Shown here: in pieces, positions 1 through 11,302 of the stretch
How positions within the stretch are numbered: position 1 is the stretch's first letter
Layout of the letters: every line of letters starts with the position of its first letter
Source: Mesotaenium endlicherianum
Taxonomy: Eukaryota > Streptophyta > Zygnematophyceae > Zygnematales > Mesotaeniaceae
Length of the DNA stretch: 40,912 bases
Direction: 5' to 3'
Assembly: GCA_009602735.1 (NCBI GenBank)
Contig: WELA01012428.1
Location: forward strand, 1-40,912
The notes under the pieces: model-generated
Database searches by the model: none
Seen by the model: only the letters and a program-made list of their open reading frames with translations
What the model was told of the DNA's origin: nothing
Translations under genes and position numbers: made by a program

Positions 1-208
1 AACCCTAAACCCTAAACCCTAAACCCTAAACCCTAAACCCTAAACCCTAAACCCTAAACCCTAAACACCCTACACCCTACACCCTAAACCCTACACCCTA
101 CACCCTAAACCCTAAACCCTAAACCCTAAACCCTAAACCCTAAACCCTAAACCCTAAACCCTAAACCCTAAACCCTAAACCCTAAACCCTAAACCCTAAA
201 CCCTAAAC
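1..208. repeat. Telomeric repeat array (CCCTAAA)n
   Basis: Head-to-tail CCCTAAA heptamers fill the first 208 bases. Between about 62 and 105 several units are the variant CCCTACA, and one junction is irregular. CCCTAAA on the + strand at the left edge is the orientation expected of a left chromosome end. TTTAGGG telomeres are typical of land plants, streptophyte algae and some chlorophytes. Variant units inside an otherwise perfect array suggest an older, sequence-fixed stretch rather than repeats freshly added by telomerase. Confidence 0.95.
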
Positions 209-209
209 T

Positions 210-827
210 TGCAGCCTGCACAAGTATGCTCTCATGTGTGACGTGTCTGACTGGGATGTACGCATCCCATGGCTAGCCATGGGTTACAATTTCAGCAACC
301 AAGCCTCTTTGCGTTCGTACTCCCCTTACTTCCTCCTCTATGGCCGAGAACCCCTTTTTCCTTTTGCCATTCGTTGTCGTGTCACCGTTCCCATCCACAC
401 TGATGTTCATGATATTGACTCACCTGATGAGAGAGCTGCCTTGTTTCTTAAGCACATGCCTATTGCCATGGGTAACTTGCTCACTGCTCGGCACGGAGAC
501 ACTCTACGTTATGCTCGTTTGCGTAGCGGGGTGTACAAGTCACGTATGGTGAAGTTTGAGGTTGGTGATTATGTCTACTTGCATCGTGACATGCGGGAAA
601 CTCTAGACGTCCGCGTAGGTCCAGTGATCTTGCGGGTGCGTATAGTCAGCCCTAATGAGGTGCTTACACTCGAGGGGTCGGATGGTCGCACCCTTTGTGA
701 GAACATGAGGAATTGTGCACCCTGCCATGTGCCTAATATCGTTCACAAACTCGACTCATTGCGTGCCACCGTTCTCGCTAACCACCCTTGGTTTTGCCCA
801 TCGTGCAGACCACCACCTCCAGATTAG
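210..827 (+). pseudogene. 5'-truncated gypsy integrase C-terminal fragment abutting the telomere
   Basis: An open frame starts within a few bases of the last telomere unit and ends with TAG at 825-827. It matches, motif for motif, the region after the integrase core in the large element at 12.8-25.2 kb: PWLAMGY, SPYFLLYGR, the DTLRYA stretch, GDYVYL (GDFVYL there), PVILRV, and a cysteine pair before the C terminus. The tail holds WFCPSC, which aligns with the first Cys pair of that element's PHD finger; the frame then stops, so the rest of the finger is absent. Everything upstream (gag, RT, integrase core) is missing. I infer a chromosome break inside a retroelement that was healed or capped by telomere repeats. 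The alternative is a mis-joined assembly. Confidence 0.8.
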
Positions 828-2300
828 GGTCCTCTTTTTACTTTTTTTCCTTTTTGTATTTCCGCTATGTCTTTCCATATGCGGTTGTTTGTGGTCTGTC
901 TCGGTCTATTTGCTGTTGCAGGTCACCCCCCCTTTTGTGGAGGATGGAGTCCCTGCTTTACAATTTGCGGAGCCTCCCGCCTCCGATGCTGACGCCTGCT
1001 ATTGCGGACGCTCTTCGTGGAAGTTCCTCGAGCGTGCGCGTACGCCTTCTCAGTGGCCCCGTGGTTGACAGTCGACTGCGTCGCCCCACCTCTTTTCCAA
1101 TTTGGATTTTTATCCAGTGTCCGTTCGCCACGAGTATATTCTGGAGTACCTCCCACCTGGGTTCTACTTCCCTGGCTCTCCAGAGACCGTCCACATTTCC
1201 GTTGTTCCTAATGATCCCATTTCAGCCCCTCCGCATTTAGCTACGCTCACGGTCCCTCGCCCACAGCTGGGGGGAGGATTTTCATAGCTCACTTTTTGCT
1301 ACTTAGTTAGTGCTTAGTAGCTGCTCAATTGCCCAGTAGTGCCCAGTAGTACCCAGTTCAGACTTCTTGTATTCCTTTTCATTTACAGCTCATATGCTGT
1401 GGGCTTTTCCCCCTAATGGGGAAGGTATTTACCCACAGCACCTAGGTTAGCCAGTCCTCGTCCGGTTCTTGGAGTCACACCTCCCGATGTCCTGTCCTTG
1501 CTATGTTAGTACTTGTTTAGGTTAGGTGTATCAATGCCTAGCGTCCGACGGCGGTCACTATTACGACAGCTGTCGTGCCCGTCCTTGTTGAGTCCTCTTT
1601 GGCGTTCAGTGGTGCTCCGAGAGGGTGGAGGGTCAATGACAGGTTTCAGTGGTTAGTCGGGTTAGGGTGGTAGGTGAGGATGGTCTAGTCACTGTGCAAT
1701 GGTGGTGAACACTGGGACCCATGATTTGCTCACGAGGTTTTGCAGTTGAGCAGCTGTGAGGCTGCCTCCCAGATCACGCGCTCTTTTTTACCTTCACACG
1801 TGGTGTTGCCGCCCACGTGTGTGGAGGTCGACCCTCACGTTTGCTCACCTGAAGGGTTGGTGCGGGTACCCAGTGGGATCCCCCATTGTCCATGGCTAGA
1901 TCGTCACCGTACCATAGGCAATCCCCATGGGTATGCCGAAGGATTGGTAGGGGTTAAGGAGAGTAAGGGTCATTGGGGTGTCGGGTACTTTTGATTTTTG
2001 TCATAAGTCGTACATGTGTAAGTCAACCTCTAGGTTTGACCCTTTTTCATAATTAGTGTATTTTGGATTTGTGTGAGATGACGCGATGACGCATTCATTG
2101 GAGTTGTTAGAGTTTGATAGAGTTTTGTAGGAACTGAGCATAGTATTCAAAAGCAAGCTACTTAGGCCTTGAGCTAACACCATTTCGGTGTTAGCTTTGT
2201 ATGTTCGTGCTTGTGAGAAAAATGTTCCTGTGATTCCTTATGTCTTAATGTTTATGTTTGTGTGATGACTGTACGTTCTTGTTAACTTCGCGTTCAGCGT
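828..2300. other. Retroelement 3' tail and spacer, no convincing gene
   Basis: Downstream of the integrase fragment lies a T-rich stretch, then a G-rich polypurine run (CTGGGGGGAGGA) near 1266-1277. It resembles the G run that ends the body of the 12.8-25.2 kb element and probably marks where the 3' LTR of this fragment begins. From there to 2300 I see no LTR partner, RNA gene or reading frame with family motifs. Short frames in 788-1287 have no recognisable domain. Confidence 0.4.
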
Positions 2301-2307
2301 AGGAGGA

Positions 2308-5060
2308 AAATGGTTATATTTCCCCTAGTGAATCACCTTATGGTGCACCCATCCTATTTGTTAAGAAGAAGGATGGCAGCATGCGAATGTGTGTGAATTA
2401 CAGAGCTCTTAACAAAACTACAGTAAAGAACAAGTATGCTTTACCTAGAATCGAGGACTTCCTTGATACCCTGTCTGGTGCTAAGGTGTTCAGCAAGATA
2501 GATCGCAAGAGTGATTATCATCAAATCAAAATTGCTGAGGGCGACGAACACAAGACTGCCTTTCGCACACGTTATGAATACTATGAGTTAAATGTGATGC
2601 CATTTGGACTGCCAAATGCTCCTGCAACCTTCATGGATGCTATGAATGACATATTCAGGTCTTACTTAAATAAGTTTGTGCAAGTCTTCTTGGATGATAT
2701 TTTAACTTCCTCTAAAGATAAAGCTCAGCATGCTGAGCACTTAAAGATAGTCATGGACACTCTGAGAAGGAATCAATTACATGCTAAAATGAGCAAGTGT
2801 GATTTCCTTAAGTAAAGTATTGAATTCTTGGGCCATGTGGTCAGTAAGGAAGGCATGAGTGTGGATCCTCAGAAAGTCCAGACCATAAGGGACTGGCCTG
2901 TGCCACAGCCTGTCACGAAAGTTAGATCCTTCCTCGGGTTGGCTAACTACTATAGAAGATTCATTAAGAATTATTCTACAAAGGCCAGTAAATTGGCTGA
3001 TCTTATTAAGAAGGACATAGGTTATGTGTTGGGGGAAGAGCAGCAAGTTGCCTTCCAGATCCTTAAAGATGCTCTCTGTTCTGCCCCAGTCTTAGCTGTG
3101 TATGGCTCCAGCAAACCTGTGCATGGAAGTGGTTATTGATGCTTCTGACTTTGCCATGGGTGGTATTTTGTTGCAGCCTGCTGACAAAACCACAAAGGAT
3201 GGTAAGGTAAAGCAAGAGTGGCACCCTGTGTTGTATGAGTCTATGAAGTTCAATCGAGCTGAAATTGACTATCTGTGCATAATAAAGAGCTGCTTGCTAT
3301 CATTCATGTTCTCGAACAGTGGAGACTAAACTTACATGGCAAATCTTTTAAGGTGATTACAGATCATCTAGCTCTAACTCACTTTCAGACGAAGTCCAAG
3401 CTGTCGAGGAGGGAGAACCGCTGGAGCCAGATCCTGGAGCAGTTCCAAGTCCAAATCGACTACAAACCAGGGAAGTTGAATCCTGATGATGCACTCTCTA
3501 GAAGACCTGACTTGCAAGAAAGGAACTTTAGTCAACATGCTGTAGACAAAGTCCTTCGTGCACTTACTTCATTAAAAGTCAAGAAGTCCTTCCTTGAACA
3601 ACTTAGGAAAGCCTACTTTTATGAGCCAACATTTGAGCCCAGCCCCACTGATGGTGTGTGTCTTGCTAGTACTCTCGGATATAGGCTCAAGGGAGGGGTC
3701 TGGGTAACTGAAACCACTGCAGGACGGCTGAAGCTGGTCATTCCTAATAAGGTAGGAAATAAGGTCATAAGGTCATTCCTACTGAGTCAAGCACATGACA
3801 GTTTACTGGGTGGGCATTTGGGGCAGGCCAAAATTGTTGGCAAATTGGCAAAACATTTAATTGGGATGGGTTGCCTCGGGAGGTCTTGAAATATGTTAAA
3901 ACCTATGATCAGTGACAGAAAAACGAGTCAAAACATATACCACCCGGAGGACTATTGCAACAACTACCCATCCCAGTTGAATGACGAGAAACAATATCCA
4001 TGGATTGGGTGGTAACTCTACCAAGGAACGCCAATGGGCATGATTATATCCTGGTTGTAGTGGATAAATTGACAAAAATGGTCATTTTCATCCCCATCAC
4101 TATCAAGGTGACTGCACTCAAAATTGCGAGACAATTCTACAACCATGTAGTGTGCCAAGATGGGCTACCCTCCAATATTATCTCATACAGAGACTCAAAA
4201 TCTACCTCTAAGTTCTAGAGAGCTTTAATGGGGTTAATGGGAGTTACACAGCTGCTCAGCACAGCAAACCACCCTCAGACTGATGGGCAGGCTGAGAGAA
4301 ATAACCAAGTTCTGCAAGAAGTGCTGAGAGCATATATTAACAAAAAACAAGATAATTGGGCTGACCTGTTGCCTCAAATTTAATTTGCGATTAACAGTGC
4401 GGTGCATCCGTCAACGGGAAAGACTTCTTTTGAACTCAGTCTGGACAGAGTCTCCAAGTCTCCTTCAGATGTGCTAGGGGAGTCTGTAATTCATCCTGAG
4501 GGGATTGACAACTTAGTGTCTCTCCAATTTACTCTGGACTTTGCTAACATCCTGTCAGAAGTCCAACAAAATGTGCACAAAACTTAGGAAAATAAACAAA
4601 AGTATGCTAATCAACACCGTCGGGAGCTGACATTTTCAAAGGGCGATTTGGTCAAAGTGCATTCTCAACACCTGTACCTGCCTGGTGTGGTCAAGAAAAA
4701 TCTTGGTCCGGTTGGGTCGGTCCATATTTGGTGATGCGCCGTGTTGGTCAGAATGCTTACAAACTGGACATGTCAGCGGAATACAAGGTTCACCCAGTCT
4801 TTAATGTCTCCTTCCTAGAACCTTACATTACTGGTGACACCCTGTTCACAGGTCGGTTACCAGTCCAACTAGAAGCGGTCCCCGCTGTCCGAGATGGTGA
4901 CCTTGAGGAATATGAGGTGGTTGAGATTTTATAAGCTCGTTATGTCCGTCGATCATCTAAACATGTCATGAAACATCTGGTTAGATGGAAGGGTTACGAT
5001 GCCTCTGGGAACAAGTGGAAATTTAAGGGTTCATTTAACCAATTTCAAAGGGGCGTTGAA
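2308..5060 (+). pseudogene. Decayed Ty3/gypsy chromovirus pol (RT-RNase H-integrase-chromodomain)
   Basis: The region begins inside reverse transcriptase ([13 protein letters not shown] and FVKKKDGS) and contains the RT landmarks [21 protein letters not shown] and VFLDDIL. RNase H follows ([16 protein letters not shown], and DALSRR at its end). Integrase has DWV near the first Asp and [12 protein letters not shown] around the catalytic Glu. A C-terminal stretch resembles a chromodomain (EEYEVVEIL, then HLVRWKGY). Breaks: TAA at 2813-2815 in RT, frame changes near 3100-3140 and 3275-3330, another after about 3880, and stops near 4216, 4381, 4585 and 4932. The second integrase Asp looks replaced by Tyr (SYRD where SDRD is usual). 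Gag, protease and the N-terminal RT are absent. It is an old, non-functional copy. Confidence 0.88.
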
Positions 5061-5280
5061 ACGCTTTCACCTTCAAGAGGCTGAGACATCTCCCTAACTG
5101 TCATTTCAATTGACATGAGAAAGTGGCAGGCTGTTTTGTCTTCATTTAAGTTGGAGGGGAAAGATGCCAAAAAGTGACTGTTAGTGTGCGAGAAAATGTG
5201 TGCGAGAAAATGATAGTTAGTAACAGATTGACAGTAGGTAACGGGAAGTGACAGTTGTGACAGGCAGCCCAACTTAAACA

Positions 5281-5514
5281 TTAAGTTGGAGGGAGTGGAA
5301 TGACATCTCGGGAACCAGCCAGTTTTCTTACCATTCTTCACATTCAAACTTTGCTCACTCTCACTTTAACCTTAAGCAATCGCCCACTTTTTGCTTACTT
5401 ACACCAGATATTGCATACAGTATAACTCACACTACTACACTCTTACCTGTTAAGGTACTCAATGACTGTGCATGGTATCTTGACTACACTAACTCAATTG
5501 TGGTATGAGTGAGC
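5281..5514 (+). other. Possible short LTR with polypurine tract and primer-binding-like site
   Basis: A purine run (GTTGGAGGGAGTGGAA, 5285-5300) is followed by TGACATC at 5301, and TGGTATGAGTGAGC begins at 5501. The latter resembles the initiator-Met tRNA primer-binding site TGGTATCAGAGC seen elsewhere in this window. The 200 bp between could be the chromovirus 3' LTR and/or the 5' LTR of the next gag fragment. I find no second copy, so boundaries are uncertain. Confidence 0.3.
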
Positions 5515-6269
5515 AAGATGACTCAGAAATTCGAGCTCAAGAGGAAAAGAAGGGCGGACGAGGCGCAGGCGGAGTACAAGGAGTTCCATGGTGACATCGA
5601 ATCATCCTCCATCTCATCTCGGGAATCAGAGCGACTTCAATTGCAACGGGAGGCTCAGAAGAGGAAGGAGGAGGAAGAACAGGCCAGGTTGAGACAGGAG
5701 GAGCAGGACAGAAAAGTTGCAGAGAAAGCCAAGAAGGAGGAGAAACAAAGGTTGGCTGAGGAGAGGCGGAAGCAGCAAACTGAGGAAGAACAAAGGGGAA
5801 TCAAAAGCTACCGCTACACGATGGTAGGCAAGGGCTTTGATATTTTGGAGGAAGCCTTCAAGTACGCCCAAAGAAGCCAAAGTGAGTCGCAGAAGGACAT
5901 ACTGCAGCGGGAGGGGGAGACGTCCCAAAGTACATAAAGGTCAGCACAGGGCTTCTACTGTACCATAACTATACCCGGATGGAGGGATATACGGTCCGGG
6001 AGGCCAAAGCATTGGCCCGAATAGATGAATATGAAACTGTGCCAATACCACGGATTTGGGGCACAGACTGGGTCATCAAGTTGATCCCTATGCATAGAAA
6101 CAGCTTCAAGGATGCCACTTCTCACAACCGGTTCAAGGCCATGTATAACGAGGTGGAGAGAAGAAGTTGGGAGTTCTTGGCACGGGAGACCAGCCATTTG
6201 GATTTCTCAGGGCATTGGTACCCTGGTACTTTGAAGAGGTTAGATTCTGCTTTCTTTTTGCAGCCCATC
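5509..6269 (+). pseudogene. Gag-like coding remnant, part 1 (coiled coil)
   Basis: A 142-codon frame (5509-5937) is dominated by Glu/Lys/Arg/Gln heptad-like sequence, strongly predicting a coiled coil. After one stop and a frame change a second frame (5979-6269) continues with Trp- and Arg-rich sequence. It is cut exactly at 6269 by the target duplication of the - strand gypsy element. If that element is skipped, the frame continues into 10354 onward for about 11 codons before a TAG, showing that the flanks were once continuous. Placement just after a primer-binding-like site suggests the gag of an LTR element, but no CCHC knuckle or protease is present. Confidence 0.45.
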
Positions 6270-6387
6270 TGAAAGGGGCAGAGTGCCCTAGTGGAAGCGT
6301 AGTGACTCACGAGGAAAGGAACTAGTTGCAATCATACTAGAGAGTGCAGCGGCATATCACTAACAAAGCTTAACAAAAAAAAAATAC
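6270..6387 (-). repeat. Truncated 3' LTR (terminal ~115 bp)
   Basis: It matches the first ~115 bp of the repeat at 9605 (from TGAAAGGGGCAGAG to the AATACTCA stretch), with an expanded A run near 6373-6384. Beyond that it runs straight into RNase H coding sequence, so the internal part of this LTR was lost together with the integrase gene. Confidence 0.85.
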
Positions 6388-7697
6388 TCATAACCTCTTT
6401 TAAGCTTCTCCTTGAAGTCCATTATCTCCTTGATGACTGAGACAGCTACAAGGTCACACCTCCTGGATAAAGCGTCTACAGGATTGATCTTCCCAGGTAA
6501 GTACTCAATCTTATGGTCAAAATGTTGCAGAAACTCCATCCACCTTGCCTGTCTTGGTATCAATGTTGGCTGCGTCATAAGCTTCTCCAAGCTCTTGTGG
6601 TCGGTCTTGATGAACACCTTCCGGCCGTCCACATAACATCGCAAAATCCTCAAAGCCTGGATAATAGCCAACATCTCTCGCTCGTGTGCTGCATAGTTAT
6701 GCTCCGCAGGACTCAACTTCTTGCTCTCTTATGCCACAGGGTGCAATCCTTTGCCCTGGTCCTGGAGAAGAATAGCTCCCACTGCGAAATTTGATGCGTC
6801 CGTAATGATGGTGAAAGGAAGTTCTAGATTGGCGATTGCCAACACAGGTGCCTGTGTCAATAACTCCTTAATCTTCTCAAATGCTCGCTGCTCCTTGTCA
6901 CCCCATAGCCACTTCTCTTGCTTCATCAACATGTCCATGAGCGGTGCACACACCTTGGCAAATCCTTCAATGAAACGTCGATCATAATTTGCCATGCCGA
7001 GGAAACTCCTGAGTTGATGAATATCAGCAGGTACCGGCCAACCTCTGACTGCTTGCACCTTCTTCTGCTCCACCTTGACTCCTTCAGCTCCCTCTTTATG
7101 TCCAAAAAATTCGACTTCATTGAGACAGAAGTCGCACTTGCTCACCTTCCCATATAACTTTTGACCTCTCAAGACCTTCAACACCTTCTTCAGATGCTCC
7201 ACATGCTCTTCCAAGGTCTTTGAATAGATCAGGATGTCGTCCAAAAATACCACCACAAAATGGTCTAAGTAGGGTCTGAAGATACTATTCATGAGTCCCA
7301 TGAATGTAGCAGGTGCATTAGTGAATCCAAAAGGCATGACTGTGAACTCGAACAAACCATAGCGAATTCTGAAAGCAATCTTCTGAACATCTTCTTCCGC
7401 AATCCGTACCTGGTGATAGCCACTCCTCAAATCGATCTTCGAGAAATACTTTGCCCCGACAAGCCTGTCAATCAATTCATCCACTCGTGGAAGTGGGTAC
7501 CTGTTCTTGATGGAGACCTTGTTGAGTGCCCGGTAGTCGACACACATCCTCATAGTCCGATCTTTCTTCTTCACAAATAAGACTGGCGCTGCAAGTGGAG
7601 ACTCGCTGGGTCGGATGAATCCCTTCTCCAATAACTCTATCAGCTCCTTCTTCAACTCATCCAACTCTGCAAACGATTGACGATACGCGGGTCTCAC
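6360..7697 (-). pseudogene. Gypsy reverse transcriptase and RNase H
   Basis: On the - strand a 322-codon frame (7697-6729) carries the RT series [37 protein letters not shown] and the catalytic VFLDDIL. The connection domain has RSFLGMANY, and the start of RNase H follows ([17 protein letters not shown]). One stop (6726-6728) separates it from a same-frame 118-codon piece with the rest of RNase H (AAHEREMLAI, FIKTDHKSL and the closing NPVDALSRR). RT is therefore nearly complete, but the polyprotein is interrupted. The frame then ends at the junction with the LTR remnant, without integrase. Confidence 0.88.
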
Positions 7698-7814
7698 TGG
7701 TGGCTTGCTCCCTGGTTCCTACTCAATCTTGTGCTCCATAGCTCTTTGTGGAGGTAATCCTGCAGGTAGCTCCTCAGGAAACACGCACTTGAACTTCTCC
7801 AACAGCGCCTTAAT

Positions 7815-8618
7815 TTAGGCAGGCATCTCAGCACGCTTCTTCTCTTGAGCAATTGGGCTCTGCTCCTTCTGAGCAAGGGGATCAGACACCACTACTTGCT
7901 CCTCCGCCGATGTACATTTTCCCAGGCTATTAGGATTCACGCTTGCTCCATCTGATGACCTGGCCAGGGCCACCAAAACAAGGTACATCTCCTTCACCTG
8001 ATTCGCCCTGCATAGCTTCTTAACTTGCAGGCTCGACAGAAGACAGTTACTTGTGGTCGTATCTACCTCCACCTGTTTTGTTGAATCCATTCGACCATCG
8101 CGCCCTTGGACCTTCACTTGACCTGTGCTCCAGTGCACTTGAGGGTTGGCTTTTCTGAGCCATGGTCGGCCCAATATCACCTCATGGTGACCTAACTCTG
8201 CCTGCTCCATTACTTCAGTACTCTGGTGCCCCGCTACTTCCACGTGAATAGCTTCCGTAAGTGCACCACACTTGAGTCTCTGCCCATTCGCCAAAATTGC
8301 CTCCTTAGGCTCATAATGCTTCCGCACAAGGATTCGCCACTGTTTCACCAGCTTCTTGTGCACAAAGTTTGCACTTGCACCACTGTCGACCATACACTTC
8401 GCCTTGTTGCCATTGACTACTCTTTCCACGATGATAGGCTTGTCAACATCTCGTTTTATACTTCTCGACAGGCTCCTGGGGTTAACCTCCTTGTGAGTTC
8501 TTGTCTTTACGCCAGTAGACACCCCAGAACAACTTACTGGCGTCCTCCTTTTTCCTGCTGTTGAGGTTTCTCTGCCTTCACATGACAGTCTCGAGCCAGA
8601 TGTCCAAGCTTGCCACAA
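7815..8618 (-). pseudogene. Gypsy retropepsin-like aspartic protease region
   Basis: The 267-codon frame contains the retropepsin active-site motif MVDSGASANF and the downstream hydrophobic-Gly motif VILGRPWL (about 110 residues in). This is the usual protease of gypsy polyproteins. It lies in the same frame as RT, but a stop at 7815 interrupts the join, and the gag frame upstream is shifted relative to it. Confidence 0.8.
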
Positions 8619-9567
8619 TTATAGCAGGGTCCTCTCGGCTTGTAATTCTGTTGTTTGCGCTGGTTCTGAACAAGTCCCAACTCCATAGGTACTGGACCTT
8701 GAACACTCGTGTTTGGCGCTTGAGATCCAAAGTGTCGATATCCTCCAAAGTTGTGGCTGCCCCATTGCCTCTGACTATACTCCACAGCGTCGACCCTTGT
8801 TGCCAATGCCATCATTTCTCCAAGACTGGTAAGGTCCTTGAGCGCCACTTCCTTGGCCACAGTTGGCTTGAGTCCCCTCTTGAACGTGTCCATCATCTCC
8901 GACTCGTGCATGGATGGACATTAAAGGACCAGCTCGTTGAAGCGCGAAACATACTCCAGAACGCTTTCTCACTGACGAAGGCGCACCAATAGATCTCGAG
9001 CGGTAGCCTCGGGTGCAATTGGTTGAAATTGCCTCTTCAAGCCTTCAAATAGCTGATCAACAGTAGAAAGAACTCCAAACAGCTGCTCTTCTTGTTCATA
9101 CCATGCTCCAGCACTCTTCTGCAGCAAAGTTATGACAAAGGCGACTTGCGTGTCGGGGGTGAGCGCAGAATACTCCATAAACTTCTTCACTCCAAAAATC
9201 CATTGATGAACAGGCGGCAAACCACGCTCTCCATTATACACTTCAGGCTTAGGCGCACGCACTCCCAATGCGGTTGGATTAACTGGTTGCACCATTGGGT
9301 TAACATGAATTGGTGGCACAACAGGAGCAGGTGCCGAACTCGTCGAAGCGGCGTTCCCCATAACAACTTGCACCATTCTCTCTCCACCTCTCCTCGCATA
9401 TTTTGTTGAAACTGGGTGTAGACTTCTCCTCCAATTGCATTCGATATTTGCCTTAGCATCGCATGCATCTCTTGTTGCTCTCTCGTCATCATTGGTGCTG
9501 CCTGCTGTCTCGCGCGCTCAACATGCTCGACATGTTCGCCTCCTCCAACTGCCGGTTGCGACTCCAT
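8534..9567 (-). pseudogene. Gypsy gag with one CCHC zinc knuckle
   Basis: Gag starts at the ATG at 9567, soon after the primer-binding site. After about 60 codons the family-like sequence moves to another frame (9376-8969, then 8911-8534), and two stops near 8970-8915 break it again. The capsid-like part has WYEQEEQLF and LVRLRQ. The C terminus carries a single CCHC knuckle, CYNCGKLGHLARDC, typical of nucleocapsid RNA binding. Confidence 0.82.
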
Positions 9568-9590
9568 AATATAATATGCAAACTAGCCCA

Positions 9591-9602
9591 GCTCTGATAC
9601 CA
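9591..9602 (-). other. Primer-binding site (initiator Met tRNA type)
   Basis: The - strand reads TGGTATCAGAGC two bases after the end of the LTR. This is the common plant gypsy/copia primer-binding site complementary to the 3' end of initiator methionine tRNA, and it fixes the orientation of this element and the LTR edge at 9605. Confidence 0.92.
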
Positions 9603-9604
9603 GA

Positions 9605-10348
9605 TGAAAGGGGCAGAGTGCCCTAGTGGAAGCGTAGTGACTTACGAGGAAAGGAACTAGTTGCACTCATACTAGAGAGTGCAGCGGCATATCACTAACA
9701 AAGCTTAGGAAAAATACTCAACATTTTGAGTAGCAAGAAACTGCTCACAAATGATGTAGGATGGAAGGCCTTGTCATTACAAACCCGTAGAAATTTACAG
9801 AAGTGAAAATTGATGAAAAACAAAGAAGTTATGCCTAGTTATAATTTTTTGCCTAAGTGCTCCTCTCTAGGAGGAAGCTACGGATTTTCCAAGTGTTCGT
9901 CACATCGTCCCTTCCAGAATATTTGTGAGTAAGCCAGATCAGTCTCATCTGACGTGTCGGGCCAAATTGACGTCCACATACATGCATCGACGTTACTAGA
10001 ATATTCTATCTTAGACGCGCTAGGCTAAACCGAAACTTCTAGGTCAATTGACCTAGTCGGCACTCCGCGTCAGCCAAACTTACGTGAAGGTTCGAGTTCA
10101 CTCTAACGGGCCTGATCGCTCGACGCTGTCGGTCAATCCGACGGTCGCGCTCACCGCGAATTAAGAACAGTCGTCAACCGAGCTCAAAACTAATTAAACT
10201 TTGAAAATCCATAACTCTCTCAATACTTGACCAAATTCGATGAACTTTATACCAAAATGATCACAAAAGTACACTGTACACTTCTAAGCAATCAAAGAAT
10301 ACTTTCATGAAACTCAGAATATGCACTTCATAAACCTATAACCTTACA
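9605..10348 (-). repeat. 5' LTR of the 6.3-10.3 kb gypsy element (744 bp)
   Basis: On the - strand it runs from TGTAAGG at 10348 to CCCTTTCA at 9605, so it has TG...CA ends, and the primer-binding site follows. The same 744-bp sequence occurs in inverse orientation at 10559-11302 with scattered mismatches, and its last ~115 bp recur at 6270. Promoter and polyadenylation signals would be expected here but I cannot place them. Confidence 0.9.
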
Positions 10349-10558
10349 CCATCGACTGGCGCTGGATGACCATCACCATGAGGGACTAGCAAAATGATAA
10401 AATTGAGGAGGACGATTTCCTGGCAGACTTGCAGGGGAAGATAGTGATGCGACTTCATTACAGCGTGGGACCCAAGACTAAATGGAGTCTGGCACTGCAT
10501 GAGTCAGGAAACACAGGAGGATAGGAACAGGGTTAGAGATTCTTTCTCTAAGGGGAAA
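10349..10558 (+). pseudogene. Gag-like coding remnant, part 2
   Basis: This 210-bp island between two insertions continues the coding-like sequence of 5979-6269: after the duplicated CCATC, the frame reads DWRWMTITMRD before a stop. Another frame near its end (VRDSFSKGK) continues across the solo LTR into HAYAKWASKQGEK at 11305 onward. It is host sequence for both insertions. Confidence 0.5.
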
Positions 10559-11302
10559 TATAAGGTCATAGGTTTATAAAGTGCATATTTTGAGTTTCAT
10601 GAAAGTATTCTTTGATTGCTTAGAAGTGTACAGTGTACTTTTGTGATCATTTTGGTATAAAGTTCATCCAATTTGGTCAAGTATTGAGAGAGTTATGGAT
10701 TTTCAAAGTTTAATTAGTTTTGAGGTCGGTTGACGACTGTTCTTAATTCGCGGTGAGCGCGACCGTCGGATTGACCGACAGCGACGAGCGATCAGGCCCG
10801 TTAGAGTGAACTCGAACTTTCACGTAAGTTCGGCTGACGCGGAGTGCCGACTAGGTCGATTTACCTAGAAGTTTCGGTTTAGCCTAGCGCGTCTAAGATA
10901 GAATATTCTAGTAACGTCGATGCATGTATGTGGACGTCAATTTGGCCCGACACGTCAGATGAGACTGATCTGGCTTACTCACAAATATTCTGGAAGGGAC
11001 GATGTGACGAACACGTGGAAAATCCGTAGCTTCCTCTCAGAGAGGAGCACTTAGGCAAAAAATTATAACTATGCATAACTTCTTTGTTTCTTATTAATTT
11101 TCACTTCTGTAAATTTCTACAGGTTTGTTATGACAAGGCCTTTCATCCTACATCATTTGTGAGCAGTTTCTTGCTACTCAAAATGTTGAGTATTTTTCCT
11201 AAGCTTTCTTAGTGATATGCCGCTGCACTCTTTAGCATAATTGCAACTAGTTCCTTTCCTCGAGAGTCACTACGCTTCCACTAGGGCACTCTGCCCCTTT
11301 CA
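10559..11302 (+). repeat. Solo LTR (744 bp), inverted relative to 9605-10348
   Basis: A full-length copy of the 744-bp LTR in + orientation. Its first two bases are TA rather than TG, and its end is CCCTTTCA. Flanking pentamers are GGAAA (10554-10558) and AGAAA (11303-11307), a target duplication with one mismatch. No internal region is attached, so it is most simply a solo LTR left by LTR-LTR recombination. With the neighbouring LTR it forms a large inverted repeat around a 210-bp loop. Confidence 0.82.

Larger units (their letters stand above)
6270..10348 (-). mobile_element. Internally deleted Ty3/gypsy element with 5-bp target duplication
   Basis: The outer ends are TGAAAGGGGC at 6270 and the complementary TG end at 10348 (TG...CA in LTR terms), flanked by perfect CCATC duplications at 6265-6269 and 10349-10353. 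Read on the - strand the order is 5' LTR (10348-9605), primer-binding site, gag, protease, RT, RNase H, then only about 115 bp of the 3' LTR. Integrase and most of the 3' LTR are gone: RNase H coding sequence joins the LTR end directly near 6390. Several in-frame stops and a gag frame break add to the damage. The copy is non-autonomous and dead, but its insertion is clearly defined. Confidence 0.9.
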
